Of a stretch of 64,000 nt of DNA, positions 45,672 to 55,252 are shown piece after piece (the stretch's first letter is position 1; every line of letters starts with the position of its first letter). The notes under the pieces are model-generated. The model was given only the letters and a program-made list of their open reading frames with translations, did no database searches and was not told the DNA's origin. The stretch covers positions 99,433,587 to 99,497,586 of the forward strand of contig CM041292.1 of NCBI GenBank assembly GCA_023052935.1. The letters run 5' to 3'. The position numbers and the translations under genes are program-made. The DNA is from Piezodorus guildinii. Its lineage: Eukaryota; Arthropoda; Insecta; Hemiptera; Pentatomidae.

Positions 45672-46629
45672 TCACCACTGCTAATTTTGAAACGACATAA
45701 CTATGATAGTTTTTAACCAATTTCAATGATTCTGAAATAACACTAATTTTTGATATTTATAAATTAGTATAAACATATTTTTTATTCGTTATTCGGGTTC
45801 TACGCATCTCGAAATGTAAGCCCTCAAATTTTGAACGGGGGTTGCGTTGTTTTTTTTTTTTCTTGTTTTTTTTGTCGATGATAAAGATTCATTTTTAAAA
45901 ATAATAAACCAAAATTATGTATACTAGACTGCGTTACTATATCCTATTCTTTCGATTTTCATTCAAATACAATGTCCTGATTCCAGAACATCTTACGATT
46001 TTTCTCTTCAATAATAACCGAGTTTTCAGAGAATCACATCTCTAAGTTGTGCCTTGATCATATAAGATTACTTATTTTATTTTTCTCTTTGTTCATTGCG
46101 GTGTCTTGATCTCACAAAACATTTTCGATTTTTTTCCATCTTCAATAGTAACCAAGTTTCAATGGAATTACATCCATTATAATTCATGATATACACAAAT
46201 AATTGTGTATACATTTTTAAATGGATTTTTTTTTCTGATTATGGCGCTTTACTAATTATAAAACTATATACATATTTTTCTCTAGCTTGAAAAATGTCTG
46301 AGTTATAGAATTAAATCACTTTTAACCGACCACCATTTGAAAAATAACCAGCTGATACCAATGTCTAGGTGTTAGGATCATCCTTACGTGGCCTAGTATT
46401 TTTGTGCAGAATTTAAAAAAAAAATTGGTCAAGTAACTTCAGAGAAATGCTCCTGACGGCGGACAAATGGATTTTTTTAAATTCGTTATTCGGGTTCTAC
46501 GTATCTTAAAAAGAAAGCCCTCCAATTTTGAGAAGTGGAGGAGATTATGATTTTTTTTTTCTTTTGTTGTTCGATTACAAAGGTTCATTATTGAAAATAA
46601 TAAATAAAATTGGCTTAACGAATCCGAAG

Positions 46630-46805
46630 GATCAATGGAACTTTAAACAATCTTTTCCTACACAGTTCAATCCAATGACTACGATCGTCTAATCTACATC
46701 TCGGTCTACCTCTTGGACGCTTATACATCAGTTCAGCGTATATCAACATTTTAATAACTCGTTCTGTACAAAGCCGACCAATTCTCTTTTCCATTTGAGC
46801 CGATA
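46630..46805 (-). pseudogene. LINE ORF2 C-terminal scrap
   Basis: On the minus strand one frame reads MEKRIGRLCTERVIKMLIYA, then KRPRGRPRCRLDDRSHW and ELCRKRLFKV. The Pro-Arg-Gly-Arg-Pro-Arg block is the usual end of RTE-like ORF2 proteins. It resembles the scrap at 51705-52085 (HPKGRPKRRREDCV). Confidence 0.6.
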
Positions 46806-47204
46806 TTACCGATCAAAGAAGATATTTAGTTAAAATTTACTTACGCTTAGGCATGAAAACGGAGCCACTATTCTAACCTGAAAAGAAAAAAAATATTAGT
46901 TAAAAGAATTTATTCGCTCCATTATTAGGAGCTTATAGTAGTAAAATGGTTCAAAATTAAGAAGTAATACTCAGACTACCTCCATTGGAGGTTAAAAATA
47001 AAAAGGATAAATTCAATCATAATTATAAAATTGGATAGTATGGATTAGATACAAATTAAGCAGCCTTGACCATTTATTACAATAGTTTTCTCTCACATTT
47101 TAGCTCTTCAGCAAGGTAGGTTAGTGAACAGGAGTTAAGAAATGTCTGAAGTTATTAAATGTTTCTTATTTTTCAAGCCACTTTCGATTTTTAACTGATG
47201 TATC

Positions 47205-47240
47205 CTGTTGAAGACGTGGGTCGAAACACCGGCCGTGAAT
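47205..47240 (+). ncRNA. Hammerhead-like motif, diverged
   Basis: CTGTTGA (47205-47211, one change in the core), one extra A, GAC (47213-47215) pairing with GTC (47220-47222), GAAA (47223-47226). It lies within 47060-47250, a repeat of which only this copy is in the window. Helix I is not convincing. Confidence 0.35.
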
Positions 47241-47255
47241 AGTTGAGACTTTGCC

Positions 47256-47407
47256 ATTGTTTTTTTTCTTTTCTTTTATTTATTGAAATATATTACAATT
47301 TGTTTCTATATGAACATTAGTAATAGTGATATAAGATCCCATTCACACAATATATACAGTATACAATGATAAAGTCAAATTAAATAAAATATAATATTGT
47401 TTTTTTT
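47256..47407 (-). mobile_element. LINE 3' tip, family T
   Basis: Reversed, it matches the T-family tail from TTTGACTTTATCATTGTAT to the A-tail (T runs at 47260-47275). ATTGTTTTTTTT flanks it at 47256-47267 and 47396-47407. This may be a TSD, but the low complexity makes it uncertain. Confidence 0.6.
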
Positions 47408-47409
47408 AA

Positions 47410-47915
47410 CGCCAATCTTTAACGTCTTGGTTCCTTTTCACCAAAACTAGATCCGACAAATTGTTAGGAGCCATAGATAATGAAAAAAAGTAATAAATAG
47501 TATAAAATTATTTATAGAAACAGAAGACAGATATTTTTATATTGCTTGATTATTGAGATAATTTTGACATATTGCTGTCACTATAAAAAAAAACAATCAA
47601 ACAACGACACAAATTCAACAATTCGTTTGGAACAAATATTTAGAACAGTGTCTTTTTTACCGCCAAACGGACAATCTCTGTTCTTTTTAATCGAAAAAAA
47701 AATATAAAGATGGAGTTTAGTACGATCATAAGAAACACAAATTAAAAAGTAGTAGCTTACTTTTCACTACTTTTTAATGTGTGTTTATTTCTGATGACCG
47801 CAAATCCAACTATCTTCCTTATCTCATGAAAAAGTATAGATCATTAGCTAATGAATAGAAAATGATTAATGGTATAACAATATTTAAAAAAATAGAAGGG
47901 GCATATTTTACTTAC
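47410..47915. other. Non-coding region
   Basis: A short imperfect inverted repeat around AAGTAGTAGCTTAC/GTGAAAAGTAAGC occurs near 47747-47785. Nothing else. Confidence 0.4.
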
Positions 47916-48611
47916 TTATATATGAAATATATAGTAAGGGAAAATATTGCGATCTTGGAAATTGTCCAGATTTTAACGGAAATACACGTTTTATGGTCCC
48001 CAAGTTCAAATAACTAAACTCAAATAAACAAAAATTCTGTGTGTCCGTGTTTGTGTTTGGTAAGAGTAGCATGAAATCGAAAAGTAATACAACACTGAAA
48101 TTTCATATTTAATACAACTATAAGCTCGAGATATTACAACAATTTTTCATCAATTAGGGCGAATTATGCTGTGCGTTTTGCACCTTCTTACGATTTTATC
48201 AATAACAGTTCAAACTATTTTGATTAAACTCGCTATATCAATGTAAAATTTAACGGGCTTTAATGTCATAGGTTTCATTCTGTATGAAATAGTTTGATGA
48301 TGGTTAGATGCCGATATTTAAAATTTTCTTCTTGTAAATTACCTTTAATTTAGTAGATTCGAGAAACATAACCATATCATATAGTTAGTTTTGATAAAAA
48401 ACGTTGAAATACATAATTTGAACGAATTCGTAATTTAACTGAAGAAGAAAAGTTAAAGAAACACGTGTTGTTTTAATGCAATTTTTATGTTTTTGAGCAT
48501 AGGCGCTTTAATATAAAATTATTATAGGAACATTTAAAAAAGCACATACTACCTTCCATTCATCATCTAATCACTTTATTTCATAAGTCTTTTAACATTT
48601 TTTTTCATCCT

Positions 48612-48649
48612 AGTCTACGTTTCGGGGTTGTTTCCCCATTTTCAAGACT
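48612..48649 (-). ncRNA. Hammerhead-like motif, left arm of foldback 3
   Basis: On the minus strand: helix I AGTC (48646-48649) with GACT (48612-48615), core TTGAAAA, extra T, helix II GGGG/CCCC (perfect), GAAA, CGTA. The core differs from CTGANGA at the first C and at the G, so this copy is probably inactive, but all helices pair. Confidence 0.5.
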
Positions 48650-48738
48650 TATTCCTTGTGTATAATTATAATTATAATGGAAACAGTGAGCCAATATAGA
48701 CAAGTAGTGAAGGATGAAAAATGTGTAGAAACGGAATA

Positions 48739-48776
48739 AGTCTTGAAAATGGGGAAACAATCCCGAAACGTAGACT
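48739..48776 (+). ncRNA. Hammerhead-like motif, right arm of foldback 3
   Basis: The same motif as in the left arm: AGTC (48739-48742) with GACT (48773-48776), TTGAAAA, extra T, GGGG/TCCC (one wobble), GAAA (48765-48768), CGTA. Confidence 0.5.
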
Positions 48777-49215
48777 AGGATGAAAAAAAAATGTTAAAAG
48801 ACTTATGAAATAAAGTGATTAGATGATGAATGGAAGGTAGTATGTGCTTTTTTAAATGTTCCAATTAAGAAAACTTCCAAAATTAAAAAAGAAAAGAAAC
48901 TTAATTTATTATATACCGCTGGAAAGCTATTGATTTTAGAAAAAATATTCTCTTATACACAAAATTGTAAAAGCTAATGGAGAGAAATAGAAGGCCGAAA
49001 CAATTAAATGATTGTTGCAGATAATTATAATAGATTATTTAATAATACACATGTTTTTATCGAAACTCAACTTAATGAATTCCTTTTTACCTTTTCATAC
49101 CTATATATTTCATCTCTAACTGTATTTAAAATCCTTAAATTGACTTTAAAAACGGAATTAAGTGAAAGAAGTGTGTTGCGCACACTAGATTTTTTGTATT
49201 GCTTCCTAAGATAAT

Positions 49216-50072
49216 TTCGAATAAGTTCTGTTGCTGTATAGCACCAACAGGTAAAAAAAAAAAAAGCTAAACGTACATTGACTTTTCAAAGCTGCAGAGA
49301 AGTTTTGTGAATGGGTATCGATGATGTTTTTTTTAACTTCCAAACAGACAAAAATATATATAAGACTAATATAACGTTATTAGGCTAATGATATAATCCA
49401 TAACGTAACTGAAAATACATATAAATGGGAGTATTGGTAATATAGAACAACTCTTTATTCGCGATCCATACGATCCGTTGTTAAATATGGTTATGCTCGG
49501 TGTGAATCGGAATATTGTGGAACGTTAAAGTACTGGACAATGTTTGCGAGGGCCATTTCCGAACGTTGTTTTCTTTCACAAATCAGAAGTATTTGCTCTT
49601 GCCATAGCCCGGTATTTACGCGCCATACACACATGATGCGAATTCCATACAGTTTTTTACTCAAATAATAAAATAAAATTTAAATTGTTATAAACAATGT
49701 TGTGGCCAGATCAATTGATACATTAACTAAAAACCGTTAGTCGTTATTTTTCGTATTTAGCACTGTATTTAAAGTTATTTAATCTAAAGGCTTATAATTT
49801 ATCATTAACAAATTTATATCTTAAGTAATCTGAATACTATATAATTTAATAACAAAGAAATACGATTTGTTTTACGATGAAAGAGTCGATTGTTTGACTT
49901 AATTTCTAAAACATCGAATATTATAAATATTACAGGAATAGTAATAAAAATTCAAAATGAATCTTTGCGGACAATAGTACAATTTTTTGTGACCATATAT
50001 TCTGAAATATTAAATAATATGGTGAAATATTAGACATTCTATTAGAATCGATTGAATAACGGTGAGCTTACT

Positions 50073-50138
<66 letters not shown>

Positions 50139-51093
50139 TGTTAGTACCCACTGATAGGAGGTTACTGTTATGTATAACCATTTGTATAAATATAATATAA
50201 TTATAATAATACATGTTTTGATAATTATTTACTAAAATTATATTATAAGAAAACTACAACTCAGATATGCATCTTCTATATAACTACAAATAATTTGTTT
50301 GAAACTAGTATTTAAAATTATCGAGTCAATAAAACACGTGATATATGATGGGTAATTATGACCTGAAATCAGATGTAATACGTTACAACCACCTAGAACA
50401 GTTAACTAATTTCGACAAAGATCTACTTTCAGGAGCTTCGTAGTAAGCATTGGAATTGTAATCTTTCTAGTGTGCGTTATGTATTGATAATACTGTCGGT
50501 GAGTTATTATGCATTATTATTTAAATTAAACAGAAAGGATATAAATAAATATTTGGATCCCTTAACAATGGTTAACATTTCCTAGCCTACAGTAGAGGAC
50601 ATCTATCTATCTTGGTGTACCTGTCCGTGGTTCCTCCCAAGTGCGACAAGACGGTAAGGGTGTGAATAACGAGACTCAGTATATAGATAAGCATACCCTC
50701 TTTAAAAAAAATTGGTATCGCTTTGGAGTACTAAGAATATCCTTGAAAATATCTTGATAGCTTGATCTTGAGACAAGTAAAAGGTGCGAATTTTGAATCA
50801 GAATATGTCAGTCTGGGGTTGTCATGAAGTGGTGATTAAAGTGCAGTGTAGTCTCAGCCTATGGGAAGTTATATAGAAAGTGCGGCACAAAGTAGTTGAA
50901 ATCAATGCAATATCTATTTATGCCATTCAACTAAGGATTTCTTATTACAGGAGTCCACGACTTCGATAATAAGTTTAGCGTCCTAACGTCCAACTTAAGC
51001 ACTTTTTATGTAATGTGTGGATGGTCATGATAAATTCTCAGCATCAATATTCTCATTCACATCAGATACAATATGTAAATATCGGTTGATTGC
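49216..51093. other. Non-coding region; (TA)n at 50072-50134
   Basis: No supported gene or repeat besides the microsatellite. Confidence 0.4.
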
Positions 51094-51552
51094 TTAACAC
51101 GCCGGGGCAAATATATACGTCTTTTGCGTTAGGCGGGACTGTTTTAGCGGCTTACGTTTCGTGGGGCGGGGCGATACCGTTTCAAGTTCCAACGTGTTTA
51201 ATGCGAGATCACAACAGGTCGAGACTCCCAACGCGCTAAATGCTAGATTGTAACAGTTTTGAAATATACATATGACTTGAAGGAGAAATTATACAAATAC
51301 TTAGAAATGATTCTTATATTGGCAGAATCGGAGATAAAAATATGAACAGAAATCACCATAGCTAATAAAAACCCTTAAAGAAGAATAATCGAATTAAATT
51401 TACCAATAAGACTATATTATAAAATATATAATTTTTTAAAATACTTATTTTATGAAAACAATTGACCTTGATGCACGTCACCCCACAAGATAATTAAGTG
51501 TGACCCATCGGCGTAAACACGCCATAGGGTCACGCCGTCGTAAACGTCTTAA
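51094..51552. mobile_element. Candidate TTAA-flanked non-autonomous DNA element (piggyBac type?)
   Basis: TTAA stands at 51094-51097 and 51549-51552. The ends are GC-rich and CG-containing, unlike the flanks: CACGCCGGGGC on the left; on the right, inward on the minus strand, GACGTTTACGACGGCGTGAC. Inside the right end a perfect two-part hairpin lies at 51500-51533, and near the left end a 29-base block is repeated with a 39-base period (51189-51217 and 51228-51256). The terminal repeats are not clearly inverted. Assignment rests on TTAA and composition only. Confidence 0.3.
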
Positions 51553-51603
51553 ATAAATAGTTAATTTAATATTAATAATAATTTTAATTCAATTATTTCG
51601 GGA

Positions 51604-52175
51604 TCACTTGTAGCTGGGTGGCTAGAATAACAGCCTCCTATGCCAAAGGTCACGGGTTCAAACCCGCAGGTGGTCCTAAGATTTTTTGGGATGGGAGTGA
51701 AACATCCATGGTGGCCGATACCACGAAATTCCGCTTACACAGGTTCGTCCAATGATCGCCGTTTAAGCCTATGTTCCCACGATCAGCCTTAACGCAATCC
51801 TCCCTTCGACGCTTCGGTCTACCTTTCGGATGCCTACCAGTCGGTTCAGCGTATACAATTATACGTATACAATTATATTCACATGGTATAAGCTCTGCAA
51901 TTCAGCGTTGTGCAACCTTCTAAACTCCCCAGTCCATCATCTCTCTTCGGACCAAATATTTTACGCAGTACCTTATTTTCTAAAACCCTAAGCCGCTGTT
52001 CATCCTTCAAAGTAAGTGGCCACGTTTCATATCCGTAAAGAACCGTCGGAAGAATAATAGTTTTATAAATTAATAATAGTTTAATAATACCTGGATAGGC
52101 AAAATTTAGGAATCCCACTGTAGCATCGTCCGATTAGCCACAGTAGCATAAAGTGACGTTAAATAAATAAACAAC
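51604..52175 (+). repeat. SINE-A copy interrupted by a LINE scrap
   Basis: The head (GTGGCTAGAATAACAGCCTC and ACGGGTTCAAACCC) and the first body block lie at 51604-51710. The last block (ACCTGGATAGGCAAAATTTA to GTTAAATAAATAAACAAC) lies at 52085-52175. The part between is not SINE. About 80 bases of the SINE are missing at the junction. Confidence 0.7.
51705..52085 (-). pseudogene. RTE-like ORF2 C-terminus
   Basis: On the minus strand, YKTIILPTVLYGYETWPLTL, DEQRLRVLENKVLRKIFGPK, then after a one-base shift EFRRLHNAELQSLYHV and HPKGRPKRRREDCV. These are the conserved blocks after the RT palm of RTE-like LINEs. The copy is short and frameshifted. It lies inside a SINE-A. Confidence 0.75.
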
Positions 52176-53470
52176 AATCTTAATTATTTCAAAAATGTTT
52201 GAATACTACATACTACCTTGCACGATGGTGAGTTGGTAAACACGACACCTCTGGATTAGAGTTTCAGAAATGTGGTAATAAATAGGAACAAATAATAAAG
52301 CAAGTTCTTCACGATTTTTGTTTTCTTATTTAAGTTGTTACATAACAATGTTTTTCTCCTTCGTTATAATATGCATTTTGCCATAGGTCTGAATTTGTTC
52401 GCGCCTTTACATCCATATCCATATTATAAGCATATCCAACGGATCTCTCTGTCTGTATTATTTTATCATCCTGTTGTTGCGCCATACTCACACAACGATA
52501 TAATCTATTAAGTAGAATTCCTCTAAGGGATAACGTACGTATGCTAAGATAGCGGGTAGGGCTGAATTAAAGCGGTAGTAGCCTGGGATGGGGGATTAAG
52601 CTTAAGCCGCCCGTAATGCGATCCTCGCTGGCTTACTATTACGCTCTATCTGCATCTTCTCCAGTTCATTCCAGCAACTTCTGCTCCATTACGGTTATTG
52701 ATAATAACTTGAGCGATTTACTTTTATTTTCAAAACGACATTTTTATAATTTCATCGTGATAATGACATGAAACCTTTATACTTGCACTGAATTTAAACA
52801 CTGGGATTTACCTAAATTTTAGAATAATTGTACTACAGTTAACATTCACTCATATCAGGTAAATTAGGGATCATTAAAGACATGTATACATACATGTTAT
52901 TTATATATATTTAAATAATTTAAGTTTAATCCTAAAATTATTTTATATATATATAACTTATGTATTTTTATGTATTTTATGTATATAACTTATAACTATA
53001 TATATTTAATAATGGAATTTTTAATATTTTTGGTATTCCTCCTTCCCTATTTAATTTTTATGTACACTACATAGACACTTAAATTTAACATGTCTAGCCG
53101 ATAGTCCAATACAATTAATTAATTAATTTTATATATACAATTAACAAATCTGTAAAACAAAAAAAAAAAAAAAAAAAAAAAATGAAAATAAACAAACATC
53201 CCCTTAATAAGAAAAAAGATACAAGAGCTGAAGAAACTTTACTACTTATTTTTCCACATTTAAATTTTGTCATCATTTAGGGAGACTTTTTAATCAGCAA
53301 AATATTTAATAGAAAAAAAAATAAGGTAAAACTTAAGAAATAGATGAATTATTGGCCAAGGAAAATGTAAATACATTTTATTTTACTTAATATTATAATT
53401 CAGAAAATGATTTCTGATGAAAATTATGTAGTATGTAAGTTACGAAATTGTAGTTACAGAGGATTGTAAC
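52176..53470. other. Non-coding region; A run at 53159-53182
   Basis: 52370-52700 is moderately GC-rich, without coding features. The A run may be an insertion tail on the plus strand with unresolved 5' end. Confidence 0.4.
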
Positions 53471-54093
53471 CTGTATTTGAAATATATAGTAAAGGAAAGC
53501 ATTGGGATAGTCATAATTTTTTTATTCCGGTTTTAAACGGAAATACACATTTTAAGGTCCCTTGTGTCGCACGATAAAGTATGTGTGTGGTAAGTCTAGC
53601 ACAAAAATATTAAATCGTAACTGAAATATCATATCTAAAACAACTATATACCCGAGATGTAAAAACTACTTTTTCATCACAATTGGACAACTAGACTTTA
53701 TTCTATGCAAAAAGTTAATTTCTATATTGGTATATTTTTGAGCGATTTTCGTCATAAATGATTTAATTTGTTTTTCATGCGGACATTCGAAAAGTCAAAT
53801 GCATTCAACCTCTTTCTACTCGTGAAGTAAAAAGGTTTAACTGCTAATTATAGTTTTTGGCGTGGTTTCAACCACGGAATATCATCGCTTAGCAGTAAGA
53901 AGCACGGTCGAACAGCAGCTTGAAGATCTCTGTCTGAAGCCGAAGACTCCTCCTTTGCTCCGAATACTTCTCTCCTTGTCTAGCTTAGCATCTGTACGCT
54001 GTTGGGGTCCACACTTATCCCGTGGACCCAACCCCATCAGCCAAGGTAGCGTCGCGCTGACAAGGCTTTACGAGGTACCTGGCAACAGAAGAT

Positions 54094-55252
54094 ATGGCTG
54101 CAGGACCAGCTGGCCCTAGCGATATGGACGTTGCCCCGACCGAAGCCAGGGGTGAAAAAGGAACCCTCACCGATAGCGAAGGTTTTATACAAGTGACGAA
54201 AAAGAATGCTCTAAAACCCCGCCCGGTCCCTGTGCCGCCACCGGTGTCAACATCAAATAGGTTTGAGGTAATCACACCAAAGAAAAAGCTCCCTCCCCCC
54301 ATCATCATTTCGCCACCCATATCCTTTACGTCCTTGAAGGAAGAATTATTCCAGATAGGCATACAAGAATTTAAGACGAACTCTTCTCCCAAGGAGACGA
54401 GATTATATCTGACAAATGATCTCGATCACGACATAGCTGTGAAGTTGCTACGGCACAATGAAAAAGTGCTGTTCCACTCCTACGCCCCTCGTGGAACCAA
54501 AAAATCCAAAAAATTTGTCATTCAAGGGTTCGATCTCGACCATCCTATAGAAGAAATAACAGAGGAGCTGAAGAACAGATTGTCTGGTTTCAGGTTAGCC
54601 AGGAGGCTAACCCGAAGAAACGAAGCTGGAGTGGCTTATGAGATTGAAGGAGTACAAGTCATTACCGACCCTTCAGTCAAGATTGAAGACATAAGAGCCC
54701 TCCGCAGCATCGGGAGGGTAATTATAAGGGTTTACCCCTTTAAAAAAGATGGGGCCCCTGCCCAGTGCAGGAACTGTCAGCAGTTTGGGCACATTATGAA
54801 GTATTGTGGCCGCATAGCCGCCTGCCCGTGGTGTGGGGGAACTCACGCCAACCAAAACTGCCCTCGTCCGACCGCGGCCAAATGCGCCAACTGTGGAGGA
54901 AGCCACCCTGCCTCTTCAAAGGACTGCCCACGAAGACTGGAGCTAATGAAGAAAAGAAGAAACGAAGCCACTACAAGAGCTGCTGCTTCTTCAAGACAGC
55001 CCAGCAGGGAGGAACCACAGCGCCAGCACAGCAGCAGCAGTACCAGCGCCAGGACCTGCCCCACCACCACAACCTACTGAAGACGCACCAATGACAGGTA
55101 CCCCTCTATCCCAATCACCGGGCCAGAGTGGTACATTAGCCGACGTATTAGCGGCTAATGCAAAACTCAGCTCCCAGATCACCCAGCTGATGACGTCGAT
55201 AAACAGAATAATGGAGATGATGATGAAGGTGATAAGTAAACATTATGACTGA
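54094..55252 (+). pseudogene. Jockey-B ORF1: gag-like protein with three CCHC knuckles, one frameshift
   Basis: From the ATG at 54094 the frame runs 328 codons. A disordered Pro-rich start (1-70) is followed by the folded domain that precedes zinc fingers in jockey gag proteins (about 75-215, with FVIQGFDLDHPIEEI). Three knuckles follow: CRNCQQFGHIMKYC (225-238), CPWCGGTHANQNC (244-256) and CANCGGSHPASSKDC (264-278). The Ser/Gln-rich tail then stops at 55080. The true end lies in the +1 frame (TGTPLSQSPGQSGTLADVLA to ISKHYD, stop 55250-55252), so one indel occurred near 55000-55050. The protein would bind and package element RNA. The stop overlaps the ORF2 ATG by 8 nt. Confidence 0.88.

Larger units (their letters stand above)
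43990..46620 (+). repeat. Dispersed family X, copy 5 (split by a jockey-like insertion)
   Basis: The left part (43990-44140) has GCTGCGAATTATTACAAAAT and GGTTTATTATTTCCAAATAA. The right part (45679-46620) starts with CTAATTTTGAAACGACATAA, continues with GTTTTTAACCAATTTCAATG (compare 21000-21060 reversed) and ends with TTCATTATTGAAAATAATAA. Non-coding. Confidence 0.7.
48527..48862. repeat. Foldback element 3: near-perfect 130-bp inverted repeat
   Basis: The left arm 48527-48655 and right arm 48733-48862 are near-perfect reverse complements with a 77-base spacer. The outer ends are GGAACATTTAAAAAAGCACA and its complement. Each arm carries the same hammerhead-like motif, so both strands would transcribe one. 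No clear TSD was found. The high arm identity implies a young element or gene conversion between the arms. Confidence 0.85.
47916..49215 (+). repeat. Dispersed family Y, longest copy without a LINE insertion
   Basis: It starts with CTTACTTATATATGAAATAT at 47913-47932 and ends with the GTGTGTTGCGCACACTAGAT box at 49171-49190. It contains CGATTTTATCAATAACAG, GATGCCGATATTTAAAAT and TGATTGTTGCAGATAATTAT blocks, all found in the copy at 53475-58665. Foldback 3 lies inside. At 48150-48195 it shows the sequence of the site that the element at 53711 interrupts in the other copy. Confidence 0.7.
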
